Notes: generated by a model from the letters alone, not told the origin. Positions 1 through 10,584 are shown, counted from the stretch's first letter. The stretch: 28,703 nt of DNA from Larix sibirica (GCA_004151065.3 NWUY0300007827.1:77208-105910); one strand, 5' to 3'. Numbers and translations: made by a program.

Positions 1-1
1 C

Positions 2-25
2 CGATTCCGAGTCCGATTCCGAGTT
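2..25. repeat. Short 12-bp tandem repeat at the window edge
   Basis: A 12-bp unit (ccgattccgagt) occurs twice in a row at the left edge and may continue outside the window. It is a minor simple tandem repeat with no visible gene context. Confidence 0.6.
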
Positions 26-1680
26 TTAAAACATCGGTCAAAACATGTAAATGCAATGTTTTGATTTTGAGCTTGCAAGGATCAGGGCTCAACTGTAACT
101 CATTGCTTAGCAGGAAATATTAGTTACGGTAATAGCAATGGTATTCCAATTGTATAAGCCATATGTATCTCCTATAGAAAGGTTGATTGTAATGTGGGCC
201 AAAATCTCAATAATCAGCAACATAAACAACTGAATAGGCAGCAGAATTATTTGGGTACATTGATCATTTAATCTAGAATTAAAGTGACATAGTTGTCTGG
301 TGGTTGGTCATATTACAGTAGGAACATCATCTATATAGGAAAGCAAGTTTTTGTCTGTAAATGGGAGCAGGTCATAAGGAAAATCATTGCCACAAGGTCA
401 AACTATGATTGAGAATTTATTGTTTGAATGTATATGAAGGTCCTATTTGGAGTGAAATGCAACTGAGATTATTCATGGTAATTCTAATTTCTATATATGT
501 TGGAGAGAAGACAGTCAAGAAAGTATGTCACAGTAATGCATCTACAATTCAGCTATAGATTCCTTTTCACCTTGGTTTCTATTTTCTGCAATGGCTGGTA
601 GTGGTAGTATGATGCTTGCATTAGATATTGCTTCTAATGTTCTAGTGAACCTGGTGTTTTCAAGAGGGTCAGAAAGAATTTATTTTTCTTACAGGCAATC
701 TGAGTAAAATTGGGACAAGAAGCCAATTTGCAAGACAAAATTATAATTTATAACAGTGCAACTTCAGATCAATAATGCAGCAGCCTTCAGAAAGCCAAAA
801 ACACAGTTGCAACTTGCAGTTCATGTTTGGATTATGTATGCTAGTACAAGCTTAGTCTATACTCTATTCAGAGGACAACCATATGTGACAAAAGAGATTT
901 GCAGAGTGGCTTGCCATGTGCACTAGACGAACTGTGCGACAAATGAAAATGTCAGTCTATAACTCTATATATCTTCAGTGTTATTGAATTGGGACATAAG
1001 CCTTTACAATGTACATCCATCATAAGAATAGGCCTAGTCCAATCTAGTCAGTGCTGTGTTGCACACACTCATTATTTATCAACCCTGTCTTGCACCTTAG
1101 CAAACTGAGAGATTAAATGCACAAGAGTGCCCAAAATAAATGTCTAAACAAGATTGACGACGTGAGAGAAGTTGAGTTGGCCTTTTTGTGGTCACCCATT
1201 ATTGGGTTTCTTTAGGATTAATAGTTGAGGAAAGGTTTTCAGCATTATGGAACTAAGAAAATCTTCTAAATTGTAAGATTAAATAACATTGCGACACCAT
1301 GAAAGTCCTCTAGAATTGCTGACCTGATGCTGACTAGTTTAGCATATTAGTAGGAGACAGCTTCGCAACTTCTCACAAGTTTTTGTATCATGGTGCATAA
1401 AGAATCCATTGGAACCTAAGCTTTTAAGATAACTGATGTACTGCCAGAATCATGTCCTTGAGGGAACAAAATTTGCACATTGAGTGTGTGAGAGAGCGAA
1501 TGGATATGATGTGAGAAAGAACTCAAATTTCACAAGGATTTATGCATTAGTCTAATAATATATATTTTCTTCTCATTTTGTTCTAATATTGGTAAATGTG
1601 TGCTTTTGTTTACTTTGTATTATTTTGTCCCATTCAATAGTCCTTCCAAAAAAAATTGCTTAATATTAAAAAAATGATAC
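26..1680. other. Intergenic sequence, no gene recognised
   Basis: I see no open frame with protein-like content, no RNA gene and no element ends in this interval. It is AT-rich and full of stops on both strands. It could be intron, intergenic DNA or very old repeat. The LINE that starts near 1690 shows no endonuclease domain here, as expected for a 5'-truncated copy. Confidence 0.4.
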
Positions 1681-1689
1681 AACCCAGAT

Positions 1690-4550
1690 GGGGGGATTCT
1701 TTCTTGCCATGAGGAGATGTGAGCTTCTTGAAGCTATCTATTATTGACCTAAATCCTTCTGGAGTACTCTCCTTCCTAAACAAGCCTCTTTCCCACCTAA
1801 CATTGATCATCAATCCTTGTTCTCACATACCACCTCCCTTTACAATCGTACCTGGACAACCTCTAGTTAGGCTTATGAGCAATAAAAAAGATGCAAATGA
1901 AGAAGGCCTTTAGGCAAAGTTCCTTAAAAATGGTATTGACTCTTTAGACTTTCTATCACTGACTTGTTTAATCATGTAGTTTTTTTCGGTTTTCCTTTTT
2001 CACTCTCCCATCATATCATCCATCCCATTTTTAGGCTGGGAATATATTGAAACCTTTATAATTATAACCATCATGATTGTCACATTTTTGCCAAGTTCTA
2101 TGCTCAAATACTTAATATGTGGTTTTCTAACCACCTCTAGAGGAGGAACCTTAAAGCTAGAGGACAAGAAAGTTTTTTACGTGAGTTTGATATTATTGAT
2201 GACATATTCACTCTTTGGGTTATCAATGAAGATGATTGATGTCACTCTTTGAAAGTCTTGTATTTGTTTGTTGACTTGCAAAAGGTTTTGAACTCTGTCT
2301 TGACTCTCCAGAGAGGCATTATTCCATACATTATGAGATAATGGTATCTTTGATACTCTTTTGATTGCCATCATGAGATTCTATGACTCTATCATTGGAA
2401 GTATTCAGATTGTTCATGACCTCTTTGATTTCATTTGGAGCACTGTAGGAATCAAGTGAGGTTTCCCTCTCTATTCAACCCTTTTTTGGATTTACATAGG
2501 TAAGTTGGAGTCTTTTCTTAGGGAGAACACACGGGAGGGAGATGCTTGTCTCATTTTTCATGTTTTAATCTCCTTGCTCTTATTTGCTGATGGCGTGATC
2601 CTCTTAGATCAATGACATCTGGTTTCTGTGATATTAGATAGTTAGTTGGTAACCTTGGTAAAACCAATGTCACGATTTTCAATGTGTCGAATAGCTCTTT
2701 ATTTAACTATCACTTCTATTTTAGAGGGAATGAGATTGGAATTGCCATGGCTTACACATATTTGGGGTTACAATTTTAAGGCCATTAATTTAGTTTGAGG
2801 CATGCATTTTAGCGGCCAACCCCATCTCAACAAGGGATACAATTCACTTTCCTTGCTTGAGAAGTAGTGTTTTCAACTACACTTTCAAGACATCCCATCT
2901 TAGACATGATCATGAAACCCATTGTTCTTTTTGGTTTTGAGATATGGGGACCTAGCTTACTAACCTCTAACTAGGTTGGGACTGGGGAGTCCAAACTCTC
3001 TTGTTACATCATATGATATGTTGCAAATGGATATTTCTCTAGGCCATAATTTAGGAAGAGTTTGGGGCCCAACCTTTGCACCTTGAGAATTGTTTTAGAC
3101 ATATGTCCTTCCTCCAAATGATTTAAACTTTGGGGGAGTCAGCTTCATGGAGGGAGAGGTGTCCCTTCCTATCTCTTTGTTCATCAAAGGAGATTGCATC
3201 TGCAAGCCCCTTTGGGCAAAGGCGATATTGGTCCTCTGAGGCTTCTTTGTTACCTCATTCTATTGGCATCTTTATTAATCACCTTGCCCCTTTTAGGTAC
3301 ACCTTGGATGCCCCTAGTAGCCTTCTACCACCAAATTAGGAATTGAACAAGGCAGTTAGAAAGGATATCTATAGAGAGTACATCTAGGTCACTTGGACTA
3401 CCCCCTAGAGGGCCTCGACTCTAAAATGCCCTTCTACTTCGACTAATTGATGCAATTGAGTGATAATCTTATTGTCCATCCCACTTATACTTATAGGAAT
3501 TGGATGTAGAGCCTTTGGATTCCTATTGGCTAGTTTAGGTGTTGCTGTCACGAGCTTCATGTTGAGATAGATCACCATAATATGTAGTCAAACAGGATTT
3601 GAATTGTTGATTATGTTACCTACAAGATATTGAATTGAGGGAGAACCTTATCTTCAAAAGGCCTATTTATTATGAGATCATAGGGAGGTTTCATTGCCTC
3701 TACTAGGACTTGGGGGGTTCCCTCACCACCTTCAAAATTCTTCCTCTATCCAAACCATGGATGCTTAGCTCTCTTTATGAGGTAGGTGTTAGAAATAGGA
3801 CAAACCTGATTGAGACCTCCCCAAATGGACCTCATCAGGCATATCACTTCCTTCTTTCGTTTTATCCCATCTACTCGTGGCAGAAAGTGGCAAGCAACTT
3901 CCAACACTAGATCATTGAGACCACAAACCTCCTCTTGATCTTTGGCTGGTAGACCCACCCCCATGAGGTTTATGAGGAGTTCTTGTTCCCAATCTCAACA
4001 AAGGTCTTATATGAGCTCTTAGCAGAGGTTAGTTGCTTGCCCCACCCTTTGGGAAACCACTCTATCATCAACAAGTTCTTTTCAAAAGCCTAAACTATTA
4101 TGAGAGTCTCAGCAGATCATACCTGATCCCCTCTCGGGGTTTCAAAGTTAGGTCCTCCCAACCCTAGATTCTTCCCTAAGGACATCATTAGACAATATAT
4201 CAGCTTCTTCTTTATGGTTGATGCCATATGGTACAACAAGGACGTCTCCATCTTCTTCCTTTTTTACTTCCTCCTCTATTTTTGATGTGGTTACTGAGAC
4301 TTCATCTCCCCCCTCATTCTGCACCTACTTATGATGATTTATAACCCTTTATCATGTTGTATCTAGGATTATGCTTTTTAGTACTCTCATTTAGTTGTTT
4401 AGCTTATTTTATTTTTACTTTACCATTTAGCTTCTAGGAGCTACTTTGGCACTCCCATTGTTCACTACTACTGGATTGTACTTTTGAGTCCCATAAACCT
4501 ACTGTTTTCATCCTTAGTGGATGTTAATAAAATTATCTTATCTCACCTTT
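1690..4550 (+). mobile_element. Degenerate, 5'-truncated LINE (non-LTR retrotransposon), copy A
   Basis: Reading across frames on the + strand gives the order of a LINE ORF2. A linker before RT lies at about 1690-1860. RT block A lies near 2261-2296, read as LYLFVDLQKVLNS, with the catalytic Asp kept. A block resembling the QG(F/C)PLSPTLF motif lies near 2459-2500, read as GFPLYSTLFWIYIG. The YADD box near 2583-2600 is decayed to FADGV, so the second Asp is lost. A thumb-like motif lies at 2918-2965, read as PIVLFGFEIWGPSLL. A C-terminal region at 3130-3340 contains FRYTLDAPSSLLP, and a further C-terminal stretch lies at about 3640-3960. An AATAAA-like 3' end sits near 4530-4550. Frameshifts and stops throughout make it non-functional. 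The family assignment rests on remembered motif patterns of plant LINEs; the copy at about 24530-25686 matches it independently. Confidence 0.78.
2260..2620 (+). pseudogene. LINE reverse transcriptase core, catalytic site broken (copy A)
   Basis: This is the RT palm of LINE copy A. The FVDL motif keeps its Asp, but the box that should read (F/Y)ADD reads FADG, which would remove one of the two metal-binding aspartates of the second motif. In-frame stops and at least one frame change separate the motifs, so no RT could be made. The spacing of about 320 bases between the two aspartate motifs fits a LINE RT palm. Confidence 0.65.
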
Positions 4551-4559
4551 GGTTAATTT

Positions 4560-5600
4560 TTATGGAAAGCTTTTATTCTTGAAATCTATTGATTATGTTA
4601 TAATAAATATAAAATGGCTTATTAGGAAGGAATAGCATAAATTACACACCCAACCATAAACTATGCACTAGAGCTAGTTTTTTTTGCTAGAAAAAGGATA
4701 ATATTTATATTATCAAGTGCAAAAAATGGTAAAGATTGCAACATCCAATTTTGAGGTTTCTCATACCTCTAATACCCAAGATTACCCATAATACTCCCAT
4801 CATTTTTTTTAACTAGAAGCTTGTATGTGCTAAAACCCAAAAACCCAAACTTGAGTCTCTCCAGCAACCTACATATTGGATTTTACAGAGTGGAAATAGA
4901 AATCAACTGTCCACCATCTTTGTTGGTTTCTTAAAACTTAACAAATAACTCATAACATAACATAAAATTAAGATGTACTGGAATTCTGACCAATGAAGCT
5001 TATCTGAAGACTGGTGACATGCTGGGATGCACTGGTTGTAAATCTGAACTCTTTCTGCTTGATGGTTGCTGAAGGCAAGGCCTAGAGTTATTTCCCCCTT
5101 GAGCATAAGTAGATTTAATACTGTTTACATTTCCCTCTATTTGTTTAATACAGGTTCCATTCAAGCATTGGTCAATTTCAATCCTGTGAAGGCTCCGTTG
5201 AAAAGTAGCATTTCATCTTTCACCCTAGAATTCACTTGAGAAATTTGCTAGGCAAATGATTTCCCATACACCTTGATAGTCCTACCCAACATCTCCAATT
5301 TAAGATCTACAGTAAGAATTGTAGGTGCATTCCAACTTGAGTAGTTTTTCCTACCTTAATGATATCATTTTCTCTATACAGTCTTAATATTTATTATTCT
5401 CAGTATTTGGTGTAGTGGTAGTGAATGTCCATTTTGGTTACAAGGACATTGCAATACTAAACATTGTTATGGTCAGTTTTCAGTGTTCACCATGAATTTT
5501 TGTCCCATCAAATACTGTCACATCTGGTCAAATCATGTCATATAGCTATCATCTCTTTGTCATAAGTTATAACTGGTTTTGTGGTGTTTTTAACTTTGAG
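4560..5600. other. Mostly unassigned intergenic sequence
   Basis: No gene, RNA or element boundary is recognised, apart from a weak coding-like patch on the minus strand at 5163-5334 that is listed separately. The short open frame on the minus strand at 4903-5106 has no recognisable content and I do not treat it as a gene. Confidence 0.35.
5163..5334 (-). pseudogene. Possible coding remnant of an unidentified protein
   Basis: One minus-strand frame runs about 57 codons with a single TAG. It reads like real protein, including LKLEMLGRTIKVYGKSFA before the stop and SRVKDEMLLFNGAF after it. The stop could derive from CAG by one transition. The charged, alternating character is compatible with a helical or gag-like segment, but I do not recognise a family. 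It is too short to be sure it is not chance. Confidence 0.25.
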
Positions 5601-5601
5601 C

Positions 5602-5815
5602 TTCCTACTTTTGAAGGCAATGGGATGCATTTCTTCCATAATAAGTAATAACAAATCTATTCCTTGTTCCTAAAGCATCACATTCAATGAGGAAAGGTGA
5701 GAAGTTGGGGTTACCTACTTTTGAAGGCAATGGCATGCGTTTCTTCCATCATAATAAATCCAATCCTTGTTCTGAAAGCATCACATTCAATGAGGAAAGG
5801 TGAGAAGTTGGGCTA
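5602..5815. repeat. Two-copy tandem repeat, unit about 105 bp
   Basis: The segment beginning cctacttttgaaggcaatg near 5604 is repeated directly near 5713. Both copies end in caatgaggaaaggtgagaag (about 5687 and 5790). The copies differ by several substitutions and a few-base indel, so the duplication is not recent. No gene is recognised within it. Confidence 0.85.
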
Positions 5816-6066
5816 CGAAGAGGCAGAGTGGAAGTCAAGACCTTCTTCAGAGCATTGATATAGTACTCCGAGCTCAGCTTCAACTGGCCAAGAGAAGGCA
5901 TCCTATTTAAGCAGATCTGTAAGTAGAGTTGTTGTCTCCCAAAACTGGCATGCGTGTGTTGNNTCCTCCATAGATCTTGGGCTCTTCAAATCCCTTCTTG
6001 GAGCCTTCATAGCTTATTTGCCATAAACTATAGAACTACTAAAAATTTGTTATTGGGGAACTCAAG

Positions 6067-6741
6067 TTGGCCTTTCGACGGCCACCCCGATCTCCGTGGG
6101 ATCCTCAATTCCGCATTAATGCATATCGACCAGTTTGCCAGTTGGCTGGCATGCGAGGCATTGGTTTGTGTATAAGACAGGACGGGAGAATGATCAACAT
6201 TCATCCCGCTGTTTGTTTTTGTTGTTCGAAAGTGTTATCAGTTTGGAGTGCCGGCTTTTGTGCTGGAAGGCAGAGTGTAGCATCGTATTCTGCAGGGTGT
6301 AACAGTGTTTGGAGTGCCGATCTTTGTGCTGGAAGGCAGTGTGTAGCGGTAGTGAACATGGAGCATCATTTCGCTAGGCATCCTCAGAAAGAAGAAGAGG
6401 TCTTCCTGAAATATGTAAGGTGCAGCAAGCCCATTCGTAGCTCTAATGGTGGTTGCAATTGGGAAAATTTGTCGGTGGCTGAATGTATGGAATATTTGGG
6501 GGGTAAGGCTCGTAGAAACATCCCTGGGCTCGGCCCCTGTCGCAGGCATGCTGGGGCTGGTAATTTGCATGGGCATGAAGTAATTCATGGGGTTTCAAAG
6601 CAGGATGAGTATTTGCTGAACCATCTCCAGGATATGGAAACGCATGTACACATGGTCCGTAGTGAAAATTTGGAGTTTAAATGGGTCCTGTCTCGACTCT
6701 ACTCTCTGGCTCTAACAACACACTCCGATGTGAAGGCTTAG
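6067..6741 (+). CDS. Unidentified protein-like open frame with a 22-residue tandem duplication
   Basis: This is the longest open frame in the window (224 codons) and its base composition is richer in GC than the surroundings. I do not recognise the product. The first part is Cys-rich and holds a tandem duplication (VWSAGFCAGRQ, then VWSADLCAGRQ). From the Met codon near 6358 (MEHHFARHPQKEEE) the sequence becomes charged, and it ends in a helix-like stretch (YLLNHLQDMETHVHMVRSE). After the stop near 6740 a similar coiled-coil-like sequence continues in the same frame, so this looks like the 5' part of a broken gene. The true start is unclear: Met at 6067 is only the longest option, and Met at 6358 is equally plausible. 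It could be a retrotransposon accessory ORF, a decaying host gene or a retrocopy. Confidence 0.45.
   Translation: MAFRRPPRSPWDPQFRINAYRPVCQLAGMRGIGLCIRQDGRMINIHPAVCFCCSKVLSVWSAGFCAGRQSVASYSAGCNSVWSADLCAGRQCVAVVNMEHHFARHPQKEEEVFLKYVRCSKPIRSSNGGCNWENLSVAECMEYLGGKARRNIPGLGPCRRHAGAGNLHGHEVIHGVSKQDEYLLNHLQDMETHVHMVRSENLEFKWVLSRLYSLALTTHSDVKA
6241..6372 (+). repeat. 66-bp in-frame tandem duplication inside the open frame
   Basis: The unit starting gtttggagtgccg at 6241 recurs at 6307. The period of 66 bases equals 22 codons, so the frame is preserved. The copies match closely in their first 40 or so bases and diverge after that. Frame preservation is compatible with the region having been coding when it duplicated, but a multiple of three arises by chance one time in three. 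Confidence 0.75.
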
Positions 6742-7135
6742 AACAATAATGTAGCTGAGAAGATTGAGCACCTGGAAGAGGCTCTGGCTCTCTACTACCC
6801 CCGTAAAACTCGTAAATTTCTAATGCTTCGAGCAGCGAGATGGCGACCTAGACAAGAAAATGGACATGCTGAAACAATTCATGGTACATGCCGGCAATTT
6901 CATGGATCTTAGTGCTGAAAAGATTGGGGTAGCTAATTCTGAAGGTGCTATTATGGACAACGGACTCGAGTAGCAAACTGTTGGTTGGCCTCTTTTTGGT
7001 TCTGTTATGTGTCTTTTTTCTGCTCATAAGTTTTTTGCTTAATACTTCTGAAATTCACAGAATGGGAGCTATCCGAAGTGCTGTCAAACTCTTAAAGTGC
7101 TCCAAACTTCAGTTTTTGTGTAAGGCAGTTTAGTA
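6742..7135 (+). pseudogene. Continuation of the broken locus: coiled-coil-like stretch and hydrophobic segment
   Basis: After the TAG near 6739-6741 the same frame continues as VAEKIEHLEEALALYYP. A frame change near 6820-6830 gives FEQRDGDLDKKMDMLKQF, which runs to NGLE and a TAG at about 6970. This is heptad-like and charged, fitting a coiled coil. A separate frame at 6945-7133 carries a strongly hydrophobic run (LVGLFLVLLCVFFLLISFLL) that would span a membrane if translated. Together they suggest a coiled-coil protein, possibly membrane-anchored, now broken. An A-run follows near 7330, so a polyadenylated retrocopy is possible. No family is recognised. Confidence 0.35.
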
Positions 7136-7324
7136 ATTATGTTTTATTTTTGTATCATCCTTCTTAGACAGTTCATCGGGTGCTATAGTTTTCATAGAAC
7201 ATGAAGATATCATGTAAGCTATATGCTTGAAAAGGATGAACTTGGCGTGATGGATGTCTTCCCGTTATGGAAGCAATCTGTCCAGCTTGTTATATAATCT
7301 CCGTTTTTTATAATCAAAGCTCTT

Positions 7325-7505
7325 TAACCGTTTGCGTAAAAAAATATATATATATATCAAATTATTTTATTTAATTAAATTTTGAAATTATAATTATTAT
7401 TTATTTATTATAAAAGTTAAAAATAAATATTTTAATAATAATAATATTTCTAAAACATTTTGAAAATATATTTAAAATTATAACTTTATTCTCATTTTTT
7501 TATTT
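7325..7505. repeat. AT-rich low-complexity tract
   Basis: The tract consists of an A-run, a short (AT) run and then almost pure A/T sequence with TTATTTAT-type words. It begins just after the broken locus and could include its poly(A) end. There is no coding content. Confidence 0.7.
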
Positions 7506-8037
7506 TAAAAGATGTGCATAGAGCCCATTCATAACTCAATTCTGTAGTTCCTCCTAGGTGGCAGCTGGGTGTCCACGACCAAACTTGCATTCCGAAAAAC
7601 AAACTCTGGAAGTTCCGTTTTTGCTATTTTCAATCTCAGATTCCCAAATTAATGCTACACCAATGCAACATTGTTTTGCTGGGTGAAGTAAATATTAATG
7701 AACATACGACTACGAACAATCCAACGTTGCAATATGACACATAAAACACCTCTTTCCCGTGGTATTGTGAGATTCTCAGCTCTGTTTGATAGAATTTATA
7801 AATACAGTTAGACCGCTACTTCCAAACGTAAGTGGGAAATCGCATGTCACATCATCAAATATGTATACAATCAGAGCTCCGAAAATTTCAGCAAACTGTT
7901 GCAGTACATGGAAAATCAGATTTACAAGATGAGACATTAATGTTTTTAAGCAAACTGATCAAAATTTAATACACATTATTATATTACACCTGCACACAGC
8001 TTTCCATCAAGTACAATGCAATATAAAAATGAGCAAC
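7506..8037. other. No gene recognised
   Basis: This is unique-looking sequence without a protein-like frame, RNA gene or repeat that I can name. Confidence 0.3.
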
Positions 8038-8063
8038 AAAATATATATATATATATATATATA
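8038..8063. repeat. (AT)n microsatellite
   Basis: A run of alternating A and T covers about 24 bases, followed closely by an A-rich stretch and an ambiguous base at 8071 that marks an assembly uncertainty. Confidence 0.9.
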
Positions 8064-8071
8064 ATAAAAAN

Positions 8072-9490
8072 GAATGGAGTCAAAAGAGGGTTCAAAGGGG
8101 CCTTGCGTCATATGTGACTGAGGGGGAAAGATCGCATCATTGAGCAAGCCCTGTTCAGTCTAGTGTTTGGCAATCAGAAAGAGTACTTCTGCTTCTCTAG
8201 CTGCGGGAGGTGCGCTATGCAAACCAAAGATGAATATTACACAATCAAACTAGATTAAATGCAAAGATCAATACCTGTGTATGCACTCTCACAAAGGGAA
8301 AAAGAAAGCCGATGCCAAGAGTTCTTCGCCAGAGAGAAAAAGAAGGCAGCTGCTAAGAATTTTTCACTTTCCAATGTGGTGGATTGTCACCCTTTTGTGG
8401 CCTCTTACACAAACGCAGAAAAGAAAATGCAGAATCTTAGAAGTATTCACACTTATCAACAACTCACAAGATAACGCCACACAAAGAAAATGCTAGTTTA
8501 TCCAAAAAACCCATAGTATTTTCATTAAGCTCACGGGGAAGAAGACTCCCAAGTTTTTTCTATCTTACAAATAAGAAAGCTGGTCCCTTTTATAGACCAA
8601 AAAAGCCTTCATACTGATTTCAAATAAAAAATAATAAAATAAGGAAACAAAAAAGTGAAGTCTATAAACAGACTTAACCTAACTAAAGCGAAAACTCCTC
8701 TGGCTGTCAGCAATACAGTCACTGCCATTTGTAAACATCTGTCAAGTTTACCAAGAGAAACCGGTGATGACTCATCAACAAGCTAATCTTATGAAATCGG
8801 CTGTCAAGAGAGGCTGATCCAGGGGTCAGAAATCCATGTCATCGGCTACCTCAAGATACATGATCTGGTGGGGGCATCAGCTGCTTCAAAATTTGAGTGG
8901 CAGTGAAACAAGCGAGCTTCCTGTGCGTAGGCACGATTTGGTGATCAACGGCGGCGTAAAATCGGAAGTGTGGGTCCTCGAACTAGCCTTATTTCTGCTG
9001 TGCCAACTTACTGGCACTGCTAATTGAGAACCGACGTTTAGCAAATAAAATATTCTGTGTGTACACGATTTCAATTACGGGCCGGGTCCGGGACTCATTT
9101 TTTAAAAATAATACGGTGGTAAAACGAACCTACCATTCCCACCATCTCTCCTCTGTCCGTGCCAATGTATTGGCGGTTCGATTGACTATTTATCAAACTC
9201 GCTGAATCTAACACGGCACCAATCAATTTGTTGCCAATGAGAGCTCCACGCAATGCCCTCAGCCGCCGATGAAAATGTGGATTGGTATGAAGATCGAAGG
9301 GGACCGAGATGTGGGTGACCCGAAAAAAAAACCGACAGGCTCGCCATGAATGTTTGTCGAGCTCTAAATTTCGTTGCGTCTGAAGCTTAATACCTGAACA
9401 ATCGATCAGTCCCTCTCTTCTGAAAAGTCTGCTGGAAAAGAAGTCGACGAACACGACCCTGCTTACGCGAAATTTCAACAAGGAATGGCG
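8072..9490. other. Unassigned sequence, locally GC-richer
   Basis: Open frames exist here, for example minus strand 9095-9481 (128 codons) and plus strand 8259-8474, but none has recognisable motifs. The stretch at 8800-9480 is richer in GC than most of the window and flanks the truncated end of the CCT7 pseudogene. It could be old gene flank, a 5' exon of an unknown gene, or repeat. I cannot support a gene call. Confidence 0.3.
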
Positions 9491-9496
9491 AGGCCC

Positions 9497-10332
9497 TTCT
9501 CGGCCTCATCAACACATTTGTAGAATTCTTCATTGCTCTTTGAATTATCATGATGGCATTATGCAAACTCCTCTCTGCCTCATCAATGAACTGATCTGCA
9601 CCACCTCGTAAAACTATTGTTGCAGTCTGCCCGGATGGGCATCTACTGAATATATCGAAATGCTTATTGCCAACTTGTTTTTCTTCAAAACGTTCACAGG
9701 TTCCAAGTACCTCAGGCACAATGTTGTTCACAGAAGTTTTCACTGATCCACCAGTAGCGGCAACAACACGCTGTAGATCCTCCTATGCTACACGTCCCGC
9801 AGAAAAAATATCTCGATCGGCAAAGTATTGGGTTGCCAGATCACCAATCGCCAATCGAGATAGCACAATTTTAGCCCCACTTTTTACACACTTGTCCAGT
9901 TTATCATATGTAATATTCCATTCTGCATCTACAATTGATTGATACATTGTTGGATCTGACAGCCTAACTTCTGCATTTTCCTTTTCTTATTAAGCTCTAG
10001 CTCAACATTTAGAAGAAGAATCTTTGCACTCAGAAACTTCTTTATGCCTATCATATTCAATCTGTCTTCTTGACCAATTGAAATAAAAGCATCAACAACC
10101 ATCTTAGCAAAGAAACCTTCTGCCCGCCAATAATTTTTGATGAAAGTGTAGTTACAGCACATTTCTCAAGAAGACCTTTCTTTTCTTCAAGAATTTTTCC
10201 CTCTATACTGTAGCAAGCTCTTTAACTTTCTTGATTGCCAAATAAGCTGCTGTTCGAAAACTTTGAATAAGGTTCTGAGGATGGACTTCATCTTCAATAA
10301 AATGTTTTGCCTCTTTCAGAGACTCTCCCGCA
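9497..10332 (-). pseudogene. CCT7: Truncated pseudogene of the CCT/TCP-1 chaperonin eta subunit (likely retrocopy)
   Basis: The minus strand reads through the CCT eta sequence in order. It starts at GESLKEAKHFIEDEVH (about 10330-10283), continues with SFRTAAYLAIKKVKEL, then FFAKMVVDAF with GQEDRLNMIGIKK (about 10110-10040), [29 protein letters not shown], and ends with FDIFSRCPSGQTATIVLRGG and ADQFIDEAERSLHNAIMI (to about 9500). CCT7 is one subunit of the cytosolic TRiC/CCT ring that folds actin and tubulin. This copy is dead. It lacks the N-terminal ATP-binding third and the C-terminal end, has frameshifts near 10200, 10130 and 9960, a TAG at 9783-9785, and a deletion of roughly 30 residues at IGIKK|FLSAK near 10040. 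The pieces run on without introns, which suggests a processed retrocopy. Confidence 0.88.
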
Positions 10333-10337
10333 TAATA

Positions 10338-10547
10338 TCATGGATCATGGGCCCTCCAAGTTCCATAAAGCTATCAGGAAATGCATGCGCAGAGATGCTC
10401 TATTCATGTATGATGACCCATAAATTTTGCCCAGAATGGCTTCATATTCTTCTTCACTGCTGGCTATCTCTGAAATAGTTTTGTTGATATAAACCTGGTG
10501 GATCTGGTTTGTAACCACTCCAGAAAGGAGCTTCCAGCCTGTGAAAA
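10338..10547 (-). pseudogene. Unidentified protein-like segment (possible exon) beside the CCT7 pseudogene
   Basis: Directly upstream of the CCT7 homology on the minus strand is a frame of nearly 60 codons that looks coding: GWKLLSGVVTNQIHQVYINK, then SEIASSEEEYEAILGKIYG and SSYMNRASLRMHF. A one-base frame change then gives DSFMELGGPMIHDIM up to the CCT7 junction. It is preceded by a pyrimidine-rich stretch and TTTTTCACAG at about 10548, which resembles a splice acceptor. This is not part of CCT7. I do not recognise the family. It may be an exon of another gene joined to the CCT7 remnant by rearrangement, or part of a chimeric retrocopy. Confidence 0.35.
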
Positions 10548-10584
10548 ATTACCTGTGGACACCCCTGCAGAAAAGGGGGTAACA

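Noticed and set aside
6238-6588. 116-codon minus-strand frame
   Set aside because: Antisense shadow of the open frame at 6067-6741. Its repeated words arise from the 66-bp duplication.
9095-9481. 128-codon minus-strand frame next to the CCT7 pseudogene
   Set aside because: It overlaps the CCT7 end in another frame and has no recognisable domain. The GC-richer composition makes long chance frames likely.
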